Of a stretch of 64,000 nt of DNA, positions 53,165 through 64,000 are shown in pieces. The translations under genes were made by a program, and so were the position numbers. Location: NCBI GenBank assembly GCA_963978905.1, contig OZ022258.1:29392716-29456715 (forward strand), given 5' to 3'. The first letter of the stretch is position 1. The number at the start of each line of letters is the position of its first letter. Under the pieces are notes generated by a model. It was not told the origin of the DNA, did no database searches, and was given only the letters and a program-made list of their open reading frames with translations. This DNA comes from Trichostrongylus colubriformis (lineage: Eukaryota; Nematoda; Chromadorea; Rhabditida; Trichostrongylidae).

Positions 53165-53960
53165 AAATTGTCTGATGGCATTGTTAGCGTAAAATGGTTC
53201 CGCAAACCTAGCTGTAAGAACGTTTTGATTCATGCTTCATCTTCTCACCCTGCTGCAGTGAAACGTGCTGTCGTTAAAAACATGATAACTAAGCAACCAG
53301 TATGTGCACCGGCGATGAGGAGCGGCAGGAGTCAAGACGCTTAGCTACACGCATAGCTGCCGAGAATGGTTATGCGGTACCCATACGACGAACACCCTCT
53401 TATGCTGGTCCACAACGGCGCATATCACGTCAAAGAAAACTACCCTTATGCCTTCCATTAATCTCCGATCGTGTCACTGCTTCAATACAACGTAGTATTG
53501 TGCGAATACAGTCACAAGATGATGTTGTGTTAGTGAATATTCCTCATCACAACATTAAACGTCAACGTTAAACGTCAACTTGTTCGCAACAGACTATATG
53601 ATAAGCAGTGCATGACTCCAAACTGCATTACATGCCCATACGGAAAGCCAGGGAATTGTGAGAAAGCTGGAGTAATTTATCAGCTTGAATGTAGACTTGT
53701 GATAGCACTTATATTGGAGAAACAGGAAGGGCACTAGCTATTCGCGCTAAAGAACACCTAGCTGGGAAAAGGCGTGATATCATTACCTTCCCGCATAGAA
53801 CTTCAAAAGATCCTTGGCACGCCCAACAAGCACTCATCAAGTATGTCGCAGCGAGTTTCCTCAGCCGTCCGTTCTGTGATGTTATTTTCAGCGTCGTGAA
53901 CTATTACAAGAGTATGACGGTGGACCAGCTAAACATCCTTCATAGGCTGTTCCCAGTGGT
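53165..53960 (+). pseudogene. Penelope-like element, 3' part (RT end plus GIY-YIG endonuclease)
   Basis: On the plus strand, in changing frames: VSVKWFRKP and SSHPAAVKRAVVKNM (end of reverse transcriptase), a linker open at 53302-53571, LVRNRLYDKQC, CITCPYGKPGNC (Cys-rich), VIYQLEC, then YIGETGRALAIRAKEHLAG (GIY-YIG endonuclease core, broken by a small deletion and stop) and a trailing segment to about 53930. These are the C-terminal landmarks of Penelope-like elements. A cccaacgtttcgacc motif typical of their flanks lies upstream at 52836-52850. Multiple stops and frameshifts make it inactive. Confidence 0.7.
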
Positions 53961-55047
53961 AGAAACAATTTTTTCGCATTACAGGTCCACATAGTTTTTG
54001 CAGGAAATAAATCTTTCTTTTCTCTACTATTCAATAGAAACATGGCTTCCTTATTCCATGATATTTTCATTCCCCGAACAGGGACAAAACAGGCATTTGA
54101 AATTTTAGCCCGCAGCCATCTTTTGGTTTTCCCTATGCCATTACTTAATTTATCCCTGCCTTTCAGCAAACTGTGAATTCCCTAGTCCTCCACTTTCAAG
54201 TCACCGTATGAGTGGCTTGTCGATCCGCTCCTCCCGCTCCTCCCCCTCTGGAACTCAAAGAATACACTTTCAAGATTCTTTATCGTTTTCCACCATATTA
54301 TCTACAGAAAAGAAGAGAGGTGGGGAAGCTGTAAGGTGCAGGGCGAGAAGTTTGTGAAGCTGAGTGATGCCGAGCTTTCATTGATGGATCACCGGCCATT
54401 ACTAGAAATAGATGCTGACTAATGGCGAAGTGATACGAAATACATAAAACCTACCGCAGTAGTGTGATTTGGAATGGAAAAAGACGAAGATCAGATTAGA
54501 AACAATTATATCAGCATGATTTTAACGCAGCAGTATAAAAGCTCCTGGAATGGGTCGGTTCGGCTATCCCTACAACATGCAATCAGAAATGCGAACCTCG
54601 CAACAAGTATCCGTTTAGTGTTTTTCGTTGACGTTTATGATGTGACAGAGAACCTATTTGGACTAAAGCAAAAAGTTTGCCCCGCGGCTCCCCCTGTTTG
54701 CTCTCGGAGGCCACGATGCCGTTCGTAACATAACCGCATATGGTGCACCATCCGAGTAGCATCCCTCAGGGAAATTTCAAGGAGGGACAGCGGATAGAAA
54801 TCACCTGCTACGGCGCTTAGAAGATGGATTCAAAAATGCTTCTTCTTTTCAAATGTTAGGTTTGATCTTTCTAAGATACATTCGAACCATTTCAAACGTC
54901 CAGGAATGCACAAGACCTCTGATTGTAAAAGCGGAGTAAAGTAGGATTTGTATTATAGTAGAACAGTCTTCTGGTCTATCATGATCTAATATTTCTCACC
55001 CGGGCACATGGTTTTTTCAGATGAGAAGGATGTGCTAGAGTCAGCGT
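53961..55047. other. no gene recognised
   Basis: Short frames only, on both strands. Confidence 0.3.
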
Positions 55048-55150
55048 ATAAAACACCAGTTGGCTGGCGCACACTACTGCGCGCAATTTAGCCATGTTTT
55101 GCAAAATGGGTTTGATCGGCCCGACCACAGTTGTGTATGGAATTGACATT
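55048..55150 (+). repeat. copy of the ccagttggctggcgcacact repeat
   Basis: ccagttggctggcgcacact followed by actgcgcgcaattt, caaaatgggt and tcggcccgaccacag matches the inverted copy at 11150-11070 and the forward copy at 10905. Confidence 0.7.
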
Positions 55151-57089
55151 TCCGTACAGCTGAAATCGTGAGCGTTAACGTGAAAATGCACATTCCTGTT
55201 ATAATGAACAGCTCCCTTCTACCTACCTTTTCCATGAATGCGAAAGCTCCACGGTCTCTCCGTTTCAGCGTTTCGTAATTATATCGAGTTTTCTGTAACA
55301 TACAGTGGAAAGGTCCGGAAAAACAAAGTCAACACAATTCATTCGCATCTCCTGCCGTTTCAAGAGCCACCCCCTAACGTAACATGTTTTCCAGCATGGT
55401 GCGCGATAAAATGTCATCTCACAATCCATTCGTTGATGCATGATTCTTTTCGCAATGGGCCATACATTCTAGTATCATACAGCATTGTGGTGCTATTTGA
55501 TCGCATTTTTCTTAATACTGCTCAAACGATTCCACTATATAGTATTCAGTATTCAGGTCGTCATTTCAAGGGAGCCGGGAGGGACGAAGAGATGTCGGAT
55601 CTGGGGTACATGTTACTAAAAAAACGCTCAGAAGACTTGACGTGTGACGAAATTCGCATTGAAAAAGCGCGGCTTGAGGTTTTATCACATTAACGGGCAC
55701 TGCGAGTTATGCTGCCGTTCTTCCGCAGGGGGAGTTGCCGGTGAGGACAGGACGACGACCGCAACGGCTTATTCTACCCCTCGCCGTCTGTAATCTACCC
55801 CAAAGGCTAGTGACGTAGAGGGGCGCAAAAGAGAAGCATTGAAAATGGGGTTTGCTTCCAGGCCTCGCGATTTTTCGCCATCCTATTTCCTTCCTGCTTT
55901 ACAGGGAGTGCCATGAAAAGTAATCTGCTCATGACTCACATTCGTCGAGAATACAAAACATAAGGAAACGAAAGAATAAAAGTTTTGGAGCAAAATATTC
56001 CCAAAATGTTCCTTGAAAAACAGGAGCAAGCTGTGACTACTATAATACTTTCACCTTCATCAAAATATGAGGCCTTAAGTCGGCGCAGTCGGGCTTCAGA
56101 GCACCTACGGTATCAAGGTCCGCTCAAAGCAGTGGAGACAGGTTCCGTGGTAGGTCTTTCGTGAGAAGCTTCTTAAGGATTGGTTCTTCGGTTCATAGAA
56201 GTAGAGCCCTTGCTCCTCGGATAACGCTGCTATGATCCGAAGTGTCATTTGTCATGCCTCAAATCTGCCTCCGAAGGGGTTTCAGTGGTAACAGCAAGTT
56301 ATGATTCTTGGAAACGAAGGGCGCTGGGAACAAAAACGGAATTTCGAAGAACGCCTTTCAATATGAGTCCACTCAGGTACCCAGAGTGAACGGACCTTAG
56401 CAGAGTTGTAAACGAGGGCGACGAAATTTCGGATTTTGCTCAGTTGAGGTTGCTCACTCAGGACAAGCTCCCGTTCCTGCTCGTGCAGAAGGCTGTTACG
56501 GAGTTCAGGGATAAAGTGAGATCGCTCCTTAAATTGGGGATGAAAATATCTCATTAGAATCTGCTGAATTTCATCCAAAGTTGGGTTAAATGGAAGTGAA
56601 AATTACTTTCTTGGCACGCCCTCTATTGCTGCACTGCAGAGCAACCCCACTACTATATTCCACAATTCACCTATCTACACCTAATTCACCTCGCGATAAA
56701 TTGTGAGAGTTATCGCGCGTATTACAGGACGTAAGGGTCCTGGTTACCCACCAGTGAAGGAAAATAAATCGATACTCCTCATAAACACCAAAAATAAAGT
56801 CCCTGCCATCGGTCCTCGTACGAGGATGGGAGATTAGAAATGAGTTTTTGCTAGATGATATTGCGTAAAATGCTACGATATCACCTGTTCTCCACTGTTG
56901 AAGCTCTTTCACTATTAAAATCGCTGCCCTATCTTGTCTTATCGCAACTTTCCTTTTCCACGTGAAAGCTACGTTGGAAATTTGTTCGTCTAAGGCCAAA
57001 TGTGATTCGGCTCTGAAGGCGCGGCTCGGCTCGGATAGAGCCCGCCTATCGCCGCGAGGATGCACTGTCAAGCCGCTAGAAGGGTGCTC
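55151..57089. other. no gene assembled; one possible exon at 55558-55693
   Basis: At 55558-55693 a GTATTCAG acceptor is followed by about 44 codons (acidic, KKRSEDLTCDEIRIEKARLE) and a TAA, a possible terminal exon without partners. The rest has no supported gene. Confidence 0.25.
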
Positions 57090-57625
57090 TGAGCCTGAGC
57101 TCTTTTCTAGGGACCTACTCGCCCAAAGAAAGTAAGACACTAATGTTATTATCGCGTGGTGTGCCTTTAATGCACGCCACCCGATAATCGGATAGTGCCT
57201 TACTTTTTTTTGAAGCATGTGGTCTTGGATAACGGCCCAGACTGCACCCTTGTTGCGATTGTACGGCGCATCTTTATGGTATTGTGTCTGCGAACACAAT
57301 CAAAAAATGTCTACCCAACAGAATGATACATGGCCTCAAACGAACAAATTTCCTACGTGGCGCTCACACGGAGAAGAAACCTGAGTTAAGAAGAGATGAT
57401 TCATTGAAAGAGCCATATTGATTATGAAGGCAGCTTCCACATCGAAATTCGTTCGCCTAGGGCTAGATGGGTCGGTTGGATGGGCGTAGTCCGGTAGTGT
57501 TCAAGTAGGCACAACATCGTGGAGCCACAGCAAAGGTGCAGTTTGAGCAGTCATCTAAGGACCTAGTCGTTCCAAGAAAGTAAGCCATTAATCTGATCGT
57601 TGCGTGGTGTGTCTTTGAGAGCTAT
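57090..57625. repeat. diverged duplication, period about 440 bp
   Basis: ggacctactcgcccaaagaa ... cgcgtggtgtgcctttaa (about 57110-57170) recurs diverged at about 57558-57615, and upstream blocks also correspond. A 210-codon minus-strand frame (56667-57299) runs through one copy and is probably incidental. Confidence 0.45.
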
Positions 57626-59290
57626 GTGAACGTGAGTGGACGAGGGACCACATCTCACTGATGATCCCGTTATTTCTTGTATAAATCTGCAAAATAGCAG
57701 AAATCTATTACTTACATCGAATCTATTACTTACACTGTTGCTTATTGTTCCATTTTATAAAAAGAGAACGCACACATGTCATGAACCTCCCGTAAACCTA
57801 CGAAAGAAAGACAAACGAAATTTCTTACTGGTATTCTTTTTTTTCAAAATAGGTCGAATGGCTGTTTTTATAAGGTGACAGCCTTCACCGGCTTGCTTAT
57901 TACACAAGTCATGGTTGGTATCTTATGAGAGTTTCGAACACCGTTGAATTTGGTAACCTTAAGAGCCAATGAGGTACAGCCTATTTTCTATTTATTCAAC
58001 GGTATAATTCATGGTCAGCTTCATAGGTTTGCGCTGCAGTTTACAGGATTACGGCAAGGGGCATCTTCTTCTGTTCTGGCGACGGAACAACTAACGTGAG
58101 TAGGTCGGCAACGTTCTGTGGGTTAAAGACTGTTTGAATGGTAGGTGGAGCTCAGCTCACTGCAAGAAGCAGTTCTCTCATTTACTCAAAATTTAGGAAA
58201 TCTTTATCGCGCACACAAGGTTTTAATAACAATGATAAGTCTAATATTTCCTGCTCATGCAGAACTAATCACGGAAAAATTGCTTTCTTGGACCACTCGA
58301 AGTTTTTCACTAAGCAGAAGTATGCAACGCTACTTACGCTGTCCATTCTAGATAATACCACCTTTTTTGAGCCACCACTGTTTTTGAAATCTGCCTCTCT
58401 CAAACCAAGCACCTTTTCTGTCACATCGAAGATACTAACTGAAAAACAAATTTATCATTAAATGGTCTCCTTTCTTCGAATACTGATCTGCTTGAGCCAC
58501 TGCGGGGATGTTGACCGTGCACTAATGAGAAGAGGGTACAATGAGGAGACTCAGCATCTCCGATTGTGTTGTTGAACGGAAACTGAACAGGATCTGGACT
58601 GAAAAACCCGGCCCTCCCCAAGGCTTTTATGCTGCGGCCAGAATGACCGTGAAGAAAGGCAATTCAACCGTATATGGTTCTCATCTTGGTTTTGACTCAT
58701 TCCTGTACAGAAATTTATCATTCTGCGAGATTTCGTTTTGACATTTCCTCTCATTAGTCAGAGATTTTTCCCATATAGCAGTGTTGATCAAGGATGCTAT
58801 GACATTCGTCAGGATTTTGGCATTTTATGAAAGGATATGCCACAATTAAACTCGCACGGAATAGACCTTCATTGGCACAGTGTTATTATAGTGTAGCAAC
58901 CTCGCTCTCTGTTTGCAGCAAAAGCCTTTGTCCAAAATTACCAAAATCGGTGTAACCGCAGTTTGGCTATTAAGACTGCTGCGCTACAGGCTGTACCATG
59001 CGATCGAGCAGTCCGCTTGCAGTTCGACTGACGATTTGATGCGCTCATCTGCGGTATACGGATGTAATACAATAACGAAAGACTTTGTTTTCATGTTCAT
59101 CCTCTGAGTTTGCTAATTTCTCGGGGCATTTACCGGTTTGGGGCCGTAAGTGGTCAGAGCACATTGAAGAGGAAAAGTAACAAGCTTAAGGTGAGTTACG
59201 GTAGTGAGTACCACTGCACATTTGTTCGTTTACCGACGCTCATGCCAATGGACCTCTGCTCTGCACAACTTCGTGTAAGCAAATATCCTA
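57626..59290. other. no gene recognised
   Basis: Short frames only; no repeat matched elsewhere in the window. Confidence 0.3.
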
Positions 59291-60425
59291 CTTTATATAA
59301 TCGGCTAAGTGTGTCTGTTGGTGTGTCTGTGTGTTTGTGTGTGTGTCTGTTTGACCGGAAATTCATATCTCGCGTCGTAACAAAGATGGGATCCTGGATC
59401 TTAGATATGATATAGGGTGTGGTAAGGGGATCTCAACGGTGGTGGACCGGAAGTGATAGCTGCTGATAAGGGCTGATAAGGAGCCTCTAAAAGCTGACAT
59501 CGCCAAATCCGTTTCGACTTTCGGGTTGATCCTAGAGCGCCGACACTCATAGATGTATTAAGGGGTGGGACGGGCACATAAATGGTGGGTGATCCAAATT
59601 GATAACGGTTGATAATATTCGATAAGGAGCGTCAGAAGGCGAATGTCGTCAAATCCATTCCCCCATGCGGGTTGGTCCTAGAACGCCGACACTCATAGAT
59701 GTATTAAGCGGTGGGACGGGCACATCAATGGTGGGTGATCACAATTAATAACGGTTGATGAGATTCGATAAGGAGCGTCAGAAGGCGAATGTCGTTAAAT
59801 CCATTCCCCCATGCGGGTTGATCCTAGAGCACCGACACTCATGGATGTATTAAGGGGTGGGACGGGTACCTCAATGGTGGGTGATCCAAATTGATAACGG
59901 TTGATAATATTCGATAAGGAGCGTCAGAAGGCGAATGTCGTCAAATCCATTCCCCCATGCGGGTTGGTCCTAGAATGCCGATACTCATAGATGTATTAAG
60001 AGGTGGGACGGGCACATCAATGGTGGGTGATCCAAATTGATAACGGTTGATAAGATTCGATAAGGAGCGTCAGAAGGCGAATGTCGTTAAATCCATTCCC
60101 CCATGCGGGTTGATCCTAGAGCACCGACACTCTTAGGCCGCGGTCATACTTTACGTGTCTGCGGCAGGGCGTGGCCGCGTATCTCGCGTCTCCACACTGC
60201 CTCGTTGCCAGCGTCATCTCTGCACCTCCCCCGTGTCACTCTCTCTCGCTGCCTGTGAGAGAGAGTGGCACGGGGGAGGTGCAGAGATGACGCAGGCAAC
60301 GAGGCAGTGTGGAGACGCAAGATACGCGGCCACGCCCTGCCGCAGACACGTAAAGTATGACCGCGGCCTTAGATGTATTGAGGGGTGGGACGGGTACATC
60401 AATGGTGGGTGATCCATAGAGTGAA
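59291..60425 (+). mobile_element. microsatellite plus minisatellite element, locus 4
   Basis: The head ctttatataatcggctaagt, a TG-rich tract and gaaattcatatctcgcgtcg match 9357. About five units of about 145 bp follow (cgacactcatagatgtatta ... ggtgggacgggcacat ... gttgataatattcgataagg). The last unit is split by a MITE at 60136-60368. Confidence 0.7.
60136..60368. mobile_element. PIF/Harbinger-like MITE, near-perfect inverted repeat
   Basis: The 233-bp element starts GGCCGCGGTCATACTTTACG and ends with its inverse. The two halves are almost entirely complementary around a short centre. It is flanked by TTA on both sides (60133-60135 and 60369-60371), the 3-bp target typical of PIF/Harbinger. 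It interrupts a minisatellite unit whose uninterrupted form is present in neighbours. It could fold into a hairpin over 100 bp long. Confidence 0.85.
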
Positions 60426-60612
60426 GTATTAGCGGGAGGTCCTCCTGCGCTCCTCCCATCCTGCTTAGTGTGCGCCAAGCAGTTGCCACATACCACTTTA
60501 AAATCTTTGTCACCAAGTGCTCACTGTAACTATCCATATCACTAACCACCGCTGACCTATGTAAAAAGTGTGTAAAACGCATTCAGCATTCATCGAAAAA
60601 ATGAAATTTTGA

Positions 60613-60682
60613 GAGAGCCCGGCAAAGCCGGGCCCTCCTAAGAAGGAGGAGCGCCCGGCGGCAGCTGGGTGATCCGACTGGT
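60613..60682 (+). mobile_element. Helitron-like 3' end with three hairpins
   Basis: GCCCGGC-AAA-GCCGGGC, CCTCCT-AAGA-AGGAGG and CCCGGC-GGCA-GCTGGG follow one another, then gatccga and CTGG|T (60678-60682). Layout and last bases resemble 5573-5740 and 51663-51693. A mariner-type terminus (cctatacttttgggacacac) lies just beyond at about 60703-60725. Confidence 0.5.
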
Positions 60683-60729
60683 GGATGAAAAATAGGGTGG
60701 ACCTATACTTTTGGGACACACTGTAGATG

Positions 60730-62045
60730 CTTATTCGTCCATGGGACAGTGTAAGGACGTTCAATTTGTACGCGCAAAAAAAATCTACTGTAGGCTGAAA
60801 TGAGTGCGATGCCCAAGGTTGCGCCCCAGAGTCCATTTACCTAGGCATGGGGTTACTGTAATTGTCAGGGGTACGCAAATGCACGTGTGAGCGGTTGTGT
60901 TTTTGCGTAATAGTTGAGTAGTTAGGCACTAACCTAACGTTTGGCAAATTTTGACAAATCTATTCATCTTGAGAGTTGGAAAATTTGTCCAGAAGTTCCA
61001 GAAGACTCATTCGACGGTGACGAACCTAGTCGTACTTGTGACTGCGCTCCTAAAAATGGTGCCAGGAATATCTGTTAACTCTCAATTGCTTTCTGGATTT
61101 GTAATCGACCTCAAAACTGTCGCAGCCATTACGCTCTAACAACCTTTTCATGGTTAAAGGGCCTGTTATGCGGAGCCGTACCTAACTTTGAGTTGGTAGG
61201 TTAATTTAGGCGCGTGTGTCTCGCACTCACACAGTTCGTCGTCCCGCTCATCTTCTGTCGCTACTTGCCTTTGTGAATAGGCGCCCGTTGAATAGTGATC
61301 AGGTCGGGTCGGGTCGTAGCAATTTTCTTGCAGCAATATTGAGAGTGCAGGCGATTGCCATAAGACACCAAGCAATTAGGCGATAACCGAAGTTTGACAC
61401 TATGCCAAGATTGTAGCCAAAATGTCGACACATTCATGCTGGTCCTCGTTACGATCCATATCATACTGTTGCACGGTTTGGAAGAGCGTTGTAAAAAGCG
61501 CGTCACAAGAGCGCCGGCGGCTAGTATTCGAGTGCCCGTCGCCGCATTGTTTAAATGAAATGATGTTTTCAAATAAGCTGGTGGTGCTATCGCAATGGGG
61601 GGGGGGATATCCTACTGAAGATGCTAATTTTTCCTGCGCTCTAGGTGGGATAGAAACCATATGATTCAGGCGAGAATATACACTCAATGTAAAACATACG
61701 CGCAGATTCACGTTAGCGATTCTTGCCTGTTAAACATTGTTCAAAATTCTACAGAATGCCACTCCCTCAAAGCGATGCATCGCCGCCCTCTCAAATAGCT
61801 CAATGCAGCTATTCCTAATAGACCCCAATTTCCGTCGTCCCTTATGACCAACGGGGATGTTTGCGTCAAGGTGCGTTCCTCATGTGACGTAATCACTTCG
61901 AAAGCACTTGGAAAGCGTGGCGCATTTCCGAGAAATGACCAGCAAATGTCGGAAACCACCGGAAAGTGCACGCATTCGACGTGATCGCACAGGACTAAAA
62001 TGAATGAGAAGTGATATGGATAGCATTGCTTGTGATAGCGAACCG
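60730..62045. other. no gene recognised
   Basis: Upstream flank of the proline-rich gene. It contains a G10 tract near 61598. Minus-strand frames at 61400-61711 lack supporting signals. Confidence 0.3.
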
Positions 62046-62052
62046 TATAAAA
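62046..62052 (+). promoter_or_regulatory. TATA box of the proline-rich secreted-protein gene
   Basis: TATAAAA (in cgtataaaaggggc) lies 43 nt before the start codon at 62089, giving an expected transcription start near 62076. Confidence 0.65.
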
Positions 62053-62088
62053 GGGGCTCAGCTGAGGTTTGCCTCATTTCGACTCTCA

Positions 62089-62748
62089 ATGATCGCGTTC
62101 CTGTTCCTGTGCCTGCTCATCCAGGTACATGGATATAGCAGGAACCAGGATCCCACGAAAAGACCGCTGCCAGCTCCAGCACCAACTCCACCACCACCTC
62201 CATCACCACCACCACCTCCACCTCCACCGCCACCACCTCCACCACCACCACCACCTCCACCACCACCACCACCTCCACCTCCACCACCACCTCCACCACC
62301 ACCACCACCTCCACTAGATGGTTTGTCATCACCTTCCCAAGTATCTTAGCCAGCTGTATTTATCGTATTGCAGAAGATGACATCCTGAACCAACTTTCGA
62401 AGAATATATTTGGTTACAACCTCCAGCAGCTGATCAAAGTGGAACGCAAAGTGAGACAGCGATAGCAAACGGAATGCACAAGGGTATTGCGTAAAGTGAA
62501 TAAGTTCAGGTTTTTCAAGACAAAATCTGGGAAATGAGCAAGGGCGTTTTTGATGTACCAGATACGGAGGGTAGATATCGTTTGCAAACTAGATATGTAA
62601 GTCTGAAAGGTTTAGAAGCATGAAATAGGAATTTCCTTGAGTCAAAATGGGTCAAAGCGTGTCGTTCTAGGTAATACAAGCCTTCGAGGACTTCAGAGAA
62701 TATATGCGTTTTCAGACTTTAGGGGAGGAAGATGTAAAGGACGAGTAG
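62089..62748 (+). CDS. secreted proline-rich protein, four exons
   Basis: Exons 62089-62320, 62374-62450, 62510-62596 and 62671-62748 (TAG) join in phase, giving about 157 residues. A signal peptide (IAFLFLCLLIQVHG) is followed by a basic linker and an almost pure polyproline tract of about 50 residues, encoded by (CCA/CCT)n at about 62180-62317 and so likely variable in length. The C-terminal about 80 residues are helical and charged (NQLSKNIFGYNLQQLIK, then FQDKIWEMSKG). The family is not certain; the short helical end, with the next frame, is loosely like nematode secreted SXP/RAL-2-type proteins, which is only a suggestion. Introns are 53-74 nt, typical of nematodes. Confidence 0.7.
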
Positions 62749-62819
62749 GTTAACTCTGTCTTATGATTACTGCGAAAAAATGCCATTAATTATTGGATTT
62801 ACATTCGTGTACTTCTAGT

Positions 62820-63066
62820 ATGGCTGACTGGGATAGATTGACTTTTCCGGCTACAACGAAGGAAGAGCTGAGGAACAGGTAAGTCAACTCTGTCCTATGA
62901 TTACTGCGAAAAATGCCATTAATTATTGCATTTATATTCGTGAACTTTTAGATTGGCGGACATTTTCGATGCACTAGGTCCAGAAGAACAACAGGCGTGG
63001 ATAACGTTTTTCCCCGACGCCAGACTTGTTGAAAAGCTAGCGGAGATGCGAAGGAATAACGCATAG
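62820..63066 (+). CDS. second small frame of the same transcription unit (57 aa)
   Basis: Exons 62820-62878 and 62952-63066 join in phase and code 57 residues starting MADWDRLTFPA and ending in a basic helical segment, with TAG and an AATAAA signal at 63082-63087. There is no promoter or signal peptide of its own. It is separated from the upstream frame by an intron-like segment (62749-62818) that is a near copy of its own intron (62879-62951). It may be the true last part of the upstream gene, put out of phase by the duplication, or a second product of the same mRNA precursor. Confidence 0.5.
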
Positions 63067-63081
63067 ATTGCCTCATCTATG

Positions 63082-63087
63082 AATAAA
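63082..63087 (+). terminator. poly(A) signal
   Basis: AATAAA 16 nt after the last stop codon of the proline-rich transcription unit. Confidence 0.65.
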
Positions 63088-64000
63088 TTTTGTTTGGATG
63101 GTGCTCAGAGCTGCAAGAAGTAGTTTTTGTGGATATCAGCTAACACAAGACCACATCAGTAATCAAACACCTCTAAAAAGAGAATGGTACTTCAGTGCGG
63201 AACAAGACATTCTACAAACGTTTGAATTCAGGAAACAGCTGATATGGCAATGGAGGGCGGGCACATTATCAAAGGTTGCACGCCTAGGGTATCGCTCATA
63301 GTTTGGATTCAAGCGATAGCGCGATCGTATGTATCACTATCGATGCGTATCCTCTTTATTCCACCTTGATCGCGCAATCGCCTGAATCGCTGAGGTTGAA
63401 CACAGCTTAAAGTTTTGTTGGAGGTTCGCGATTCTCAGGATTCAGGCAGAATTGAGAAGATACATATCGATCAAGCCATTCACGCGATCGCACGATTAAC
63501 GCGATATAGGCGTATATAGGCGTTTTCGATATAGGGGTGATTCTTCCCAATCGATACACAACATGTCCTTTCCGCCTGAACGCACGATCGTCTGAATCGC
63601 GAATTCTGCACAACTAACGAGAAAATGATACCAGGTCCAAGTGGGCACTTGCATAGGACCCTGATCACTCGACGCGCTTTCTACCGCCGATTTCATATCT
63701 GTATAACAAATCTGCCGGAGGTCTTATTTTTTCCCAAACAGCACTATCACATGGTAAGTCCGCGAGTCCGTAGAACAAAAGGCTGGCGTTTTCGTATCTC
63801 GTAAGACGTTTTGTTTGCATCTGATATCTCGTTACAATCTGCATTACTCGTAAATCGTTTGTCGTATTGATTTAGCGATAACCCCTCGTTCACAACGTAT
63901 CTAACCATTTCCGCACTCTTGAATTCCACGGCTTCTGTCTGAATTCGACCCACGTATTTTGAACACCTCCCTTCACTCGGTGCTAATATAGTTGGTGGGG
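63088..64000. other. no gene; imperfect inverted repeats rich in CGATCGCG
   Basis: Around 63310-63520, gcgatagcgcgatcg, ttgatcgcgcaatcgcctga and later cacgcgatcgcacgatta form diverged inverted copies around an aggattcaggc core, probably an old foldback repeat. Nothing coding is recognised up to the window end. Confidence 0.35.

Noticed and set aside
56667..57299. 210-codon minus-strand open frame
   Set aside because: It runs through a diverged duplication, shows no domain, no start context and no splice partners; probably chance.
62117..62332. Poly-Val and poly-His frames across the proline tract
   Set aside because: These are the other frames of the (CCA/CCT)n trinucleotide repeat; only the proline frame joins a signal peptide and in-phase exons.

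Overview
The window reads as nuclear DNA of a nematode, probably a strongylid/hookworm-type (clade V) parasite. Supporting signs are short introns with GTAAG donors and TTTNAG acceptors, a spliced-leader-like sequence one base off nematode SL1 (39335-39356), canonical histone relics, nematode-type BEL/Pao, KDZ-like, Penelope-like and Helitron-like elements, and very many dispersed repeats. No bacterial operons, rRNA genes or CRISPR arrays are seen. The species is an inference; nothing was searched.

Layout. 1-8 kb: satellite-like arrays, microsatellite-bearing elements, a MULE-like MITE and a Helitron-like 3' end. 8.2-17.7 kb (minus strand): two adjacent multi-exon genes that hold phase at every predicted junction. 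One (17669 to 13467) encodes a C2H2 zinc finger plus a tyrosine-recombinase domain. The other (12179 to 8249) encodes a type I membrane glycoprotein with the architecture of a class I viral fusion protein. A decayed recombinase relative lies at 41.5-42.0 kb, so the family is multicopy. This pair is the best candidate for an undescribed mobile or virus-derived system. 18.2-20.0 kb: a 125/209-bp satellite. 22-24 kb: H2A and H4 pseudogenes.

26436-35975 is a complete, young BEL/Pao retrovirus-like element. It has 260-bp LTRs differing at one base, a 5-bp GCTCC target duplication, one 2659-codon gag-pol-env frame and an extra downstream three-CCHC ORF. 37.2-37.5 kb: a small membrane-protein gene. 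38.9-39.6 kb: duplicated SL-RNA-like units. 42.5-44 kb: minisatellite element and mariner-like relic. 44.6-49.6 kb: a TIR element and a KDZ/Tnp2-like transposase gene. 50.6-51.2 kb: a 603-bp near-perfect palindrome. 53.1-54.0 kb: the 3' part of a Penelope-like element with a GIY-YIG domain. 59.3-60.4 kb: minisatellite element split by a Harbinger-like MITE. 62.0-63.1 kb: a TATA-driven gene for a secreted proline-rich protein, followed by a second small reading frame before the poly(A) signal.

Overall, host-like genes are few and small. Most of the window is mobile DNA at different ages: intact (BEL), coding but unclassified (recombinase/glycoprotein pair, KDZ-like), decayed (Penelope, mariner, histones), and non-autonomous repeats nested in one another.
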